A stretch of DNA of 64,000 nt from Streptomyces sp. NBC_00091. Lineage in GTDB: Bacteria > Actinomycetota > Actinomycetes > Streptomycetales > Streptomycetaceae. The DNA lies in assembly GCF_026343185.1 (NCBI RefSeq), contig NZ_JAPEMA010000001.1, positions 4,898,001 to 4,962,000 of the forward strand. Reading direction: 5' to 3'. A program made the position numbers and the translations under genes. Numbering within the stretch: position 1 is the first letter of the stretch; each line of letters begins with the position of its first letter. Below, piece after piece: positions 57,593 to 64,000 of the stretch. The notes under the pieces are model-generated. The model was not told where the DNA came from. It worked only from the letters and a program-made list of their open reading frames with translations, and did no database searches.

Positions 57593-58383
57593 CGCCGGGG
57601 TCGTCGTCCTTCATGGACTTCCTGGGTGCGCACGCGCCCGAGATGCTGCCGGGGAACCGGAAGCTGCCCGAGGGGATCGTCGAGGCGCCGCACGGGACGA
57701 CCATCGTCGCCACGACCTTCCCCGGCGGGGTCGTGCTCGCCGGTGACCGGCGGGCGACCATGGGGAACATGATCGCGCAGCGGGACATCGAGAAGGTGTT
57801 CCCGGCCGACGAGTACTCCGCGGTCGGCATCGCCGGTACGGCCGGTCTGGCCGTGGAGATGGTCAAGCTGTTCCAGCTGGAGCTGGAGCACTTCGAGAAG
57901 GTCGAAGGGGCGACGCTGTCGCTCGAGGGCAAGGCGAACCGGCTCTCGACCATGATCCGGAGCAATCTGGGGATGGCCATGCAGGGCCTGGCCGTCGTGC
58001 CGCTGTTCGCCGGGTACGACGAGGCCAAGGAGAAGGGCCGGATCTTCTCCTACGACGTGACCGGCGGGCGCTCCGAGGAGCACGGCTTCGCCGCCACCGG
58101 TTCCGGTTCGATCTTCGCCCGGGGTTCGATGAAGAAGCTGTACCGTCCCGACCTGACGGAGGAGCAGGCGACCACGCTGGTCGTGCAGGCGCTGTACGAC
58201 GCCGCCGACGACGACTCGGCGACCGGTGGGCCGGACCTGTACCGCCACATCTACCCCATCGTCACCGTCATCACCGACGAGGGCTTCCGCAGGCTGGACG
58301 AGGACGAGTCGCAGTCGCTCGCCCGCAAGGTGACGGACCGTCGGCTCGAGCAGCCCGACGGACCGCGCGCCGCCCTGCTCTGA
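57544..58383 (+). CDS. prcB: 20S proteasome beta subunit PrcB
   Basis: A 279-residue precursor. A 51-residue propeptide is cleaved at HG-TT, freeing the catalytic N-terminal Thr52 ([13 protein letters not shown]). Further active-site parts are [14 protein letters not shown] (Asp and Lys/Arg) and [11 protein letters not shown]. Fourteen copies form the two inner rings. GTG 57544 follows GGAAGGAAA and overlaps the endonuclease gene by 49 bases; longer frames have no support. Propeptide end [17 protein letters not shown] is typical of actinobacteria. Confidence 0.97.
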   Translation: MEPNTRSTGRLPAAFLTPGSSSFMDFLGAHAPEMLPGNRKLPEGIVEAPHGTTIVATTFPGGVVLAGDRRATMGNMIAQRDIEKVFPADEYSAVGIAGTAGLAVEMVKLFQLELEHFEKVEGATLSLEGKANRLSTMIRSNLGMAMQGLAVVPLFAGYDEAKEKGRIFSYDVTGGRSEEHGFAATGSGSIFARGSMKKLYRPDLTEEQATTLVVQALYDAADDDSATGGPDLYRHIYPIVTVITDEGFRRLDEDESQSLARKVTDRRLEQPDGPRAALL

Positions 58384-58426
58384 CCAGTCCTCGTCTCGTC
58401 GCCCAGAAGAAAGGGACGGATAACCG

Positions 58427-59191
58427 GTGTCGACTCCGTTCTATGTGTCACCCCAGCAGGCCATGGCCGACCGGGCGGAATACGCCCGGAAGGGCATCGC
58501 CCGCGGTCGCAGCCTCGTCGTGCTGCAGTACGCCGACGGCATCGTGTTCGTCGGCGAGAACCCGTCCCGCGCGCTGCACAAGTTCAGCGAGATCTACGAC
58601 CGGATCGGCTTCGCGGCCGCCGGCAAGTACAACGAGTACGAGAACCTGCGGATCGGCGGGGTGCGCTACGCCGATCTGCGCGGATACACCTACGACCGTG
58701 ACGACGTGACGGCGCGCGGGCTGGCGAACGTGTACGCGCAGACGCTCGGCACCATCTTCTCCTCGGCCGGCGAGAAGCCGTACGAGGTGGAGCTGGTGGT
58801 GGCCGAGGTCGGCGCGACGGCCGCCGGGGACCAGATCTACCGGCTGCCGCACGACGGCTCGATCGTGGACGAGCACGGTTCGGTCGCGGTCGGCGGCAAC
58901 GCCGAGCAGATCAGCACCTTCCTCGACCAGCGGCATCGGGACGGGATGACCCTGCCCGACGCGCTGAAGCTGGCGGTGCAGGCGCTGTCGAGCCAGGCGA
59001 ACGGCGCGGACAAGACGATCCCGGCCGAGCGGCTGGAGGTCGCGGTGCTGGACCGTACGCGGTCGCAGCAGCGCAAGTTCAAGCGGATCCGGGGCCGGCA
59101 GCTGTCGCGGCTGCTGGAGGCGGACGTTCCGGCGGCGGCCCAGGCGGATGCCGTGTCGAATGACGAGGTGCCGGAGGACGACGCCGAGTAG
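58427..59191 (+). CDS. prcA: 20S proteasome alpha subunit PrcA
   Basis: A 254-residue alpha subunit forming the outer, gating rings. The N-terminus [20 protein letters not shown] contains the H0 helix characteristic of alpha subunits, followed by [20 protein letters not shown]. It has no catalytic Thr. The C-terminal 30 residues are acidic and not conserved, as in other Streptomyces. GTG 58427 follows GAAAGGGACGG. It lies 43 bases after prcB and the transcript ends at a hairpin around 59205. Confidence 0.97.
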   Translation: MSTPFYVSPQQAMADRAEYARKGIARGRSLVVLQYADGIVFVGENPSRALHKFSEIYDRIGFAAAGKYNEYENLRIGGVRYADLRGYTYDRDDVTARGLANVYAQTLGTIFSSAGEKPYEVELVVAEVGATAAGDQIYRLPHDGSIVDEHGSVAVGGNAEQISTFLDQRHRDGMTLPDALKLAVQALSSQANGADKTIPAERLEVAVLDRTRSQQRKFKRIRGRQLSRLLEADVPAAAQADAVSNDEVPEDDAE

Positions 59192-59204
59192 CAGCGGTTC
59201 CGGG

Positions 59205-59242
59205 AAGCCCCGGTCCGGCCCCACGGGGGCGGGCCGGGGCTT
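59205..59242. terminator. Terminator between prcA and the LacI gene
   Basis: AAGCCCCGG pairs with CCGGGGCTT, with further pairing inside. It serves the convergent prcA and LacI-family genes. Confidence 0.65.
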
Positions 59243-59250
59243 TCGCGCGT

Positions 59251-60249
59251 TCAGGCGGCGGGGGCGGGGCCCGTGGAATCGCGGACGGTGAGTTCGACGG
59301 GGATGTCGGGGGCCGTCCAGGGGGTGCCGTCGAGGACGGCGAGGAGGGCGGTCATGCCCTGTTCGCCGACGCGTTCGGCGGGGAGGCGGACGGTGGTGAG
59401 CTCGGGTTCGACGGCGGTGGCGAGGGCGAGGTCGTCGAAGCCGGTCACGGAGAGGTCCTCGGGGACGCGCAGGCCGAGGCGGCGGGCGGCCTTGCAGGCG
59501 CCGGCGGCGAGGATGTCGTCGTCGCAGACGACGGCGGTGGGCCGGGTCCCGGGGGCCGCCAGGGCGGCCTCCATGGCCGTGAGGGCGGCGGCCACGGTGA
59601 GGGGGGCCCGGACGGTGCGCAGCTCGGCGTGGGGGCCGAGGAGGGCGGCGAGGGCTTCGGCGCGGATGTCGAAGGTCCAGGTGTCGACGGCGGAGGCGAG
59701 GTGGAGGAAGCGGCGGTGGCCGAGGCCGAGGAGGTGTTCGGTGATCTGGCGCATGCCGTCGGTGATGGCGAGGTTGACGTGGGCGGCGGCGTTGCCGGAG
59801 GTGGGGTCGCTGTCGAGCATGACGAGGGGGAGGCCGTCGCCGCCGATGGCGTCGAGGGCGTCGGTGGCCATGGAGGAGGCGATGACCCCGTCGAGGGCGG
59901 CGCGGGCGGAGGCGAAGGGGTCGCGGGCGGGGCCGGTGCCTTCGGGGGAGGGGTAGAGGACGACGCCGAAGCCGTGTTCGGCGGCGATGCGGGCGGCGCC
60001 GGTGTAGACGCGGGCGAAGAACTCGTTGGTGAGGGCGGGGACGACGAGGAGGGCGGTGCGGGTGCTGCCGAGGCGGAGGTTGCGGGCGGCGAGGTTGGGG
60101 CGGTAGCCGAGGGTGGTGGCGGCTTCGCGGACGAGGGTGGCGGTGCGTTCGGAGACGCGGCCGCGCCATTTGTCGCCGAGGACGAGGGAGACCGTGGCCT
60201 GGGAGACCCCGGCGGCGGTGGCGACGTCGCGGCTGGTGGGTCTCGTCAC
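59251..60249 (-). CDS. LacI-family transcriptional regulator
   Basis: A 332-residue repressor. DNA-binding domain: RPTSRDVATAAGVSQATVSL and the hinge helix NLAARNLRLGSTR (residues 3-60). Effector domain of periplasmic-binding type: LLVVPALTNEFFARVYTGA, VIASSMATDAL, VTGFDDLALATAVEPELTTV. GTG 60249 follows AGGAGC. It is divergent from an MFS exporter or importer gene across a 137-base region with two ATACGTA boxes, so it probably controls both. Ligand unknown. Confidence 0.9.
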   Translation of the reverse strand: MTRPTSRDVATAAGVSQATVSLVLGDKWRGRVSERTATLVREAATTLGYRPNLAARNLRLGSTRTALLVVPALTNEFFARVYTGAARIAAEHGFGVVLYPSPEGTGPARDPFASARAALDGVIASSMATDALDAIGGDGLPLVMLDSDPTSGNAAAHVNLAITDGMRQITEHLLGLGHRRFLHLASAVDTWTFDIRAEALAALLGPHAELRTVRAPLTVAAALTAMEAALAAPGTRPTAVVCDDDILAAGACKAARRLGLRVPEDLSVTGFDDLALATAVEPELTTVRLPAERVGEQGMTALLAVLDGTPWTAPDIPVELTVRDSTGPAPAA

Positions 60250-60324
60250 AGGGTGCTCCTGAAATGCGAGGTGGGGCGGGGTGCGGGTGGTCCGCCGGGT
60301 GGACCGGGGGTCTGCCGCCATGGT

Positions 60325-60353
60325 ACGTATGACGGGTCTCGTTATACGTATTA
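60325..60353. promoter_or_regulatory. Putative LacI operator pair
   Basis: TACGTA at 60325-60330 and the perfect palindrome ATACGTAT at 60345-60352 lie 20 bases apart in the divergent region between the LacI-family and MFS genes. Two helical turns separate them, as expected for cooperative binding. Confidence 0.5.
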
Positions 60354-60386
60354 CCCCGGCTGGATCCGGGCAAGAAGGGGGCGGTC

Positions 60387-61625
60387 ATGGCCGCGGGTTA
60401 CGCGGAGCTGCTCAGGACCAGGTACGCCGCGAGGCTGCTGGTGGGCACGCTGATAGGCCGGCTGCCGAACGGCACGGCGGCGATCGCGATCGTCCTCTTC
60501 GTCCGGGGCGAGGGGGGCAGCTACAGCCTGGCGGGCGCGCTGGCGGCCGCGTACGGGCTGGCCAACGCCGTGGGACAGCCGCTGCTGGGCCGGGCGGTGG
60601 ACCTGTACGGGCAGCCGCGCGTGCAGCTGCCGGCGGCACTGCTGTCGGCGCTGGGCATGGTCTGGCTGGCGGTGGCCGGTACCGGCTCGGTGGCGGCCGC
60701 GTACGCGGCGGTGGTGATCTCCGGACTGTTCACCCCGCCCCTGGAGGGCGGTCTGCGGGCGCTGTGGCCGGGGGTGCTCGGCGGGCGCGAGGAGCGGGTG
60801 CACGCGGCGTACGCGATGGACGCGGTGGCCCAGGAGGTCATGTACACGGTCGGGCCGCTGCTGGTGACGCTGTTCGTGTCGCTGTGGTCCCCGGCGGTGG
60901 CGCTGCTGGTGCTGAACGGCATCGGTGTGGTGGGCGTGCTGTCGGTGGTGGTCTCGGAGCCCTCGCGCACCTGGCGCTCCGCGCCGCGCGAGGCGCACTG
61001 GCTGGGCGCGCTGCGCTCGCGCGGGCTGCTGGCGCTGCTGGGCGCGTTCTTCTTCGTCGGCATGGCGCTGGGTTCGATCGCGGTGGCGGCGGTGGCGTAC
61101 GCGGACGGGCACGGCGGTCAGGCGGTGTACGGCTGGCTGATGGCGGCGCTGGGTCTGGGCGCGCTGGTCGGTGGGGTGTTCTACGGTGCGCGGCAGTGGG
61201 CGGGGGCGCCGGAGCGGCGGCTGCGGCTGCTGGTGGCGCTGCTGGCCGTGTGTTACCTGCCGCTGATGCTGGATGTGGGTCCGGTGGCGATGACGGCGCT
61301 GGCGGCGCTGTCGGGCGTGTTCCTGGCGCCTTCGCTGGCGTGTGCGTTCATCGTGGTGGACCGGCACGCTCCGGCGGGGACGGTGACGGAGGCGTTCTCG
61401 TGGCTGGTGACGTTCTTCGGGGTGGGCGCTGCCATCGGTACGGCGGCGGCGGGTCCGGCGCTGGAACTGAGCGGTACGTCGGCCGGTTTCGCGGTGGCCT
61501 GCGGCGGTGGCGCGGCGGCCCTGCTGGTGCTGATGCTGACTCAGGGGGCGCTGGCCGGGGGCGGTCGCAGCCGGGCGGTGGCGGGGTCGGCGGAGGCCGT
61601 TTCGCAGCCGTTGGTCAAAAACTGA
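60387..61625 (+). CDS. Major facilitator superfamily transporter
   Basis: A 412-residue transporter with 12 predicted membrane helices in two halves. Seen: RLPNGTAAIAIVLFV in helix 1, a polar loop VDLYGQPRVQ between helices 2 and 3 and a cytoplasmic linker VSEPSRTWRSAPREAHW around residue 200. There is no signature telling the substrate; the lack of the drug-antiporter motif C leaves sugar, amino acid or drug all possible. AAGGGGGCGG precedes ATG 60387. It is divergent from the LacI gene and lies between prcA and pafA. Confidence 0.85.
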   Translation: MAAGYAELLRTRYAARLLVGTLIGRLPNGTAAIAIVLFVRGEGGSYSLAGALAAAYGLANAVGQPLLGRAVDLYGQPRVQLPAALLSALGMVWLAVAGTGSVAAAYAAVVISGLFTPPLEGGLRALWPGVLGGREERVHAAYAMDAVAQEVMYTVGPLLVTLFVSLWSPAVALLVLNGIGVVGVLSVVVSEPSRTWRSAPREAHWLGALRSRGLLALLGAFFFVGMALGSIAVAAVAYADGHGGQAVYGWLMAALGLGALVGGVFYGARQWAGAPERRLRLLVALLAVCYLPLMLDVGPVAMTALAALSGVFLAPSLACAFIVVDRHAPAGTVTEAFSWLVTFFGVGAAIGTAAAGPALELSGTSAGFAVACGGGAAALLVLMLTQGALAGGGRSRAVAGSAEAVSQPLVKN

Positions 61626-61671
61626 TCGGAACGCCGTTCTCGAACCCGGTTTCAGAAGAGGGCAGAAGGCG

Positions 61672-61683
61672 TAATGTTCAGTC
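61672..61683 (+). promoter_or_regulatory. Leaderless promoter of pafA
   Basis: TAATGT (61672-61677) is followed after exactly 6 bases by the pafA ATG and no ribosome site is present. TTTCAG about 16 bases upstream could be the minus-35 region. Confidence 0.5.
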
Positions 61684-63045
61684 ATGGACCGCCGCATTTT
61701 CGGGCTGGAGAACGAGTACGGCGTCACGTGCACGTTCAGGGGACAGCGCCGACTGTCTCCTGACGAAGTGGCGCGCTACCTCTTCCGCCGTGTTGTGTCA
61801 TGGGGCCGCAGCAGCAATGTCTTCCTGCGGAACGGCGCCCGCCTCTACCTGGACGTGGGTTCGCATCCGGAATATGCAACACCCGAATGCGACAACCTGA
61901 CCGAACTGGTCACTCACGACAAGGCCGGCGAGCGCATTCTCGAGGGCCTGCTCGTCGACGCCGAACGCCGCCTGCACGAGGAGGGAATCGCGGGCGACGT
62001 CTACCTCTTCAAGAACAACACCGACTCGGCGGGCAATTCGTACGGCTGCCACGAGAACTACCTGGTGGCACGGCACGGAGAATTCTCCCGCCTGGCGGAC
62101 ATCCTGATTCCGTTCCTCGTCACGCGTCAGCTGATCTGTGGCGCGGGCAAGGTGCTGCAGACGCCCCGGGGCGCGGTCTACTGCGTCAGCCAGCGGGCCG
62201 AGCACATCTGGGAGGGCGTCAGCTCCGCCACTACCCGTTCCCGGCCGATCATCAACACGCGCGACGAGCCGCACGCGGACGCGGAGCGCTACCGGCGGCT
62301 GCACGTCATCGTCGGCGACTCGAACATGTCCGAGACGACCATGCTGCTCAAGGTGGGTGCCACCGACCTGGTGCTGCGCATGATCGAGGCGGGCACGGTG
62401 ATGCGGGACCTGACCCTGGAGAACCCGATCCGGGCGATCCGCGAGGTCAGCCACGACATCACCGGCCAGCGCAAGGTGCGCCTGGCCAGCGGCCGGGAGG
62501 CCTCGGCGCTGGAGATCCAGCGGGAGTACTTCGACAAGGCCCTGGACTTCGCCGAGCGGCGGGGCATCCGTACCGGGGTGGTGGAGCAGGTCCTGGAGCT
62601 GTGGGGCCGCACGCTGGAGGCCATCGAGGCCGAGGACCTGGACCGGATCGGCACGGAGATCGACTGGGTCATGAAGTACCAGCTGATCGAGCGGTACCGG
62701 GCCAAGCACAACATGACGATGTCCAATCCGCGGGTCGCCCAGATAGACCTCGCGTACCACGACATCCACCGCCGTCGGGGCCTGTACTACCTGCTCGAGC
62801 GCAAGGGGCAGGCGGCGCGGATCTGCAACGACCTGAAGATCTTCGAGGGCAAGTCGGTGCCCCCGCAGACGACGCGCGCCAGGCTGCGCGGCGACTTCAT
62901 CCGCCGGGCGCAGGAGCAGCGGCGGGACTTCACGGTCGACTGGGTGCACCTGAAGCTCAATGACCAGGCGCAGCGCACGGTGCTGTGCAAGGACCCGTTC
63001 CGGTCGGTGGACGACCGGGTGGAGAAGCTCATCGCCGGCATGTGA
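61684..63045 (+). CDS. pafA: Pup ligase PafA
   Basis: A 453-residue glutamine-synthetase-like ligase that activates the C-terminal Glu of Pup with ATP and joins it to substrate lysines. Seen: [15 protein letters not shown] with the nucleotide-binding Glu near residue 9, [11 protein letters not shown] with the catalytic Asp-type loop, [37 protein letters not shown] and the small C-terminal domain [20 protein letters not shown]. It is paralogous to Dop but lacks the Dop-loop insertion. It is separated from prcA by the LacI/MFS pair and begins a new transcript. Confidence 0.97.
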   Translation: MDRRIFGLENEYGVTCTFRGQRRLSPDEVARYLFRRVVSWGRSSNVFLRNGARLYLDVGSHPEYATPECDNLTELVTHDKAGERILEGLLVDAERRLHEEGIAGDVYLFKNNTDSAGNSYGCHENYLVARHGEFSRLADILIPFLVTRQLICGAGKVLQTPRGAVYCVSQRAEHIWEGVSSATTRSRPIINTRDEPHADAERYRRLHVIVGDSNMSETTMLLKVGATDLVLRMIEAGTVMRDLTLENPIRAIREVSHDITGQRKVRLASGREASALEIQREYFDKALDFAERRGIRTGVVEQVLELWGRTLEAIEAEDLDRIGTEIDWVMKYQLIERYRAKHNMTMSNPRVAQIDLAYHDIHRRRGLYYLLERKGQAARICNDLKIFEGKSVPPQTTRARLRGDFIRRAQEQRRDFTVDWVHLKLNDQAQRTVLCKDPFRSVDDRVEKLIAGM

Positions 63046-63173
63046 GCCGGTGCGGCCGGGGCCCCGTGCGCTGTGGCGTACGGGGTCTTCGCACGCCAAC
63101 GCCTTGTCGCGGAGGGGTCAGCCCGTAGAGTGGGCCGCTACGACGGACCATTCCAGCGACCCTGAGGACCATT

Positions 63174-64000
63174 GTGCGACGCCGACTTGCTGCCGCGCTC
63201 ATCGTGCCGGCTCTGATGCTCACCGCGGCCTGCGGAGGGGGCGACGACTCCAAGAAGGACGCCTCTGCCTCGGCGTCTCCGTCGGCCGATGCCGCGAAGA
63301 CCGAGGTTCCGAAGGCGGTGGCGTCGGCGGACCCGATGCCGACGGTCGCCGGTGAGGCCGGGAAGAAGGCGGAGATCACCGTCCCCAAGGGCGAGCCGAG
63401 CGGCAAGTTCGTGGTGAACACCCTCAAGGAGGGCACCGGGCCGGAGATCAAGAAGGACGATCTCGTGGTCACCAAGTACACGGGCAAGGTCTGGAAGAGC
63501 GGCAAGGAGCTGAGCGGCTCCTACGACAAGGACGGCCAGCCGCTGGTCGTCCCGGCCGGTTCGCCGACGATCCTGCCGCTGTTCAGCGAGTCGGTGCTGG
63601 GCAAGAAGGTCGGCAGCCGCGTGCTGGTCGTCGCCCCGCCGGCGGCGGCCTTCGGTGAGCAGGGCCAGCCGCAGCTGGGTGTCGGCCCGAAGGACAACCT
63701 GGTGTTCGTCCTGGACGTGGACTCGATCCTGCCGAAGAAGGCCGAGGGCACGCAGGCGCCGATCCCCTCCGACCTGCCGCAGGTGAAGGCGGACAAGGAC
63801 GAGGCCGCCACGATCACGGTCCCGAAGAACGACCCTCCGAAGGAGCTGGTCGACAAGGTCCTGATCGAGGGCAAGGGCGCGGAGGTCAAGTCCGGCCAGA
63901 CCGTGTACATGCAGTACAGCGGTGCGGCGTGGGCGCCGAACCAGGGCAAGGACGCGGCCAAGCTCTTCGACACCTCGTGGAAGACGGGCGCCCCGTTCTC
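63174..64000 (+). CDS. FKBP-type peptidyl-prolyl isomerase lipoprotein, truncated by window
   Basis: From GTG 63174 (GAGGA upstream) the frame is open to the window end, 275 codons. A lipoprotein signal ends LTAAC (Cys20), followed by a Ser/Ala/Lys linker. The first FKBP-like domain (about residues 75-190) has LVVTKYTGKVWKSGKEL, PLFSESVLGKKVGSRVLVVA and VFVLDVDSIL; a second begins near 205 with VLIEGKGAEVKSGQ and YMQYSGAAW and is cut off. It should assist folding of exported proteins at the membrane surface. In S. coelicolor FKBP genes also adjoin pafA. Confidence 0.9.
   Translation, partial: MRRRLAAALIVPALMLTAACGGGDDSKKDASASASPSADAAKTEVPKAVASADPMPTVAGEAGKKAEITVPKGEPSGKFVVNTLKEGTGPEIKKDDLVVTKYTGKVWKSGKELSGSYDKDGQPLVVPAGSPTILPLFSESVLGKKVGSRVLVVAPPAAAFGEQGQPQLGVGPKDNLVFVLDVDSILPKKAEGTQAPIPSDLPQVKADKDEAATITVPKNDPPKELVDKVLIEGKGAEVKSGQTVYMQYSGAAWAPNQGKDAAKLFDTSWKTGAPF

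Overview
The window is very GC-rich (about 72%), with GTG starts, strong GC-rich hairpin terminators and a gene set (chaplins, complete Pup-proteasome locus, mycothiol ligase mshC, glycerol operon under GylR) that points firmly to Streptomyces, in a stretch that looks syntenic with the SCO1640-SCO1680 part of the S. coelicolor core chromosome (order recalled, not computed). No insertion sequence, prophage, CRISPR array or secondary-metabolite cluster is visible.

Left third (1-20.4 kb). After a partial hypothetical gene come a large alpha/beta hydrolase and a Tat-exported NamZ-type cell-wall glycosidase. At 3.2-8.9 kb is a compact lipid/acid-catabolism locus: an SDR, an acyl-CoA ligase carrying an in-frame minisatellite, and a TetR regulator on the plus strand; an ACAD11-like acyl-CoA dehydrogenase and an APH-fold kinase on the minus strand. 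The two arms share a 13-base operator-like core, and the protein set resembles bacterial levulinate (Lva) catabolism and mammalian ACAD10/ACAD11 4-hydroxyacyl-CoA degradation. A metallo-beta-lactamase-fold protein, a histidine-rich mini-protein, two overlapping DUF202 membrane proteins, a Nudix hydrolase, an FAD dehydrogenase and an ASCH protein follow, then an unknown repeat-type protein, two APC-superfamily permeases, a tandem duplication of tRNA-Leu(GAG) and an M20 peptidase.

Middle (20.5-43.2 kb). Two chaplins (chpH, with a sigma-BldN-like promoter, and a single-domain, sortase-anchored chpC with collagen-like repeats) serve aerial growth. They are followed by a RecD-like protein that has lost its ATPase motifs, an aldo-keto reductase, an F420-dependent LLM oxidoreductase, a ferritin-like protein and a CorA transporter. 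A conserved four-gene set (histidine phosphatase, DUF3090, PI3/4-kinase-like protein, mshC) serves or accompanies mycothiol synthesis. After a PAC2 protein comes the glycerol operon glpF-glpK-glpD with divergent-style GylR boxes and gylR, then cobalamin-dependent metH.

Right third (43.2-64 kb). An HAD phosphatase, two orphan tandem oligopeptide-type binding lipoproteins, an orphan NarL-type regulator, an Fe-S RecB-family nuclease, an M50 protease with a CBS region and the tRNA m1A58 methyltransferase trmI precede the proteasome locus: ferredoxin (divergent), arc/mpa, dop, pup, an endonuclease VII-like gene of lower GC, prcB, prcA, a LacI/MFS divergent pair, pafA, and a truncated FKBP lipoprotein. 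Here Pup is conjugated by PafA, removed by Dop, and pupylated substrates are unfolded by Arc into the PrcAB core.

A recurring pattern is a TAnnnT minus-10 box 6-8 bases before the start codon with no Shine-Dalgarno sequence, predicting leaderless mRNAs for about ten genes, including mshC-linked genes, trmI and pafA.
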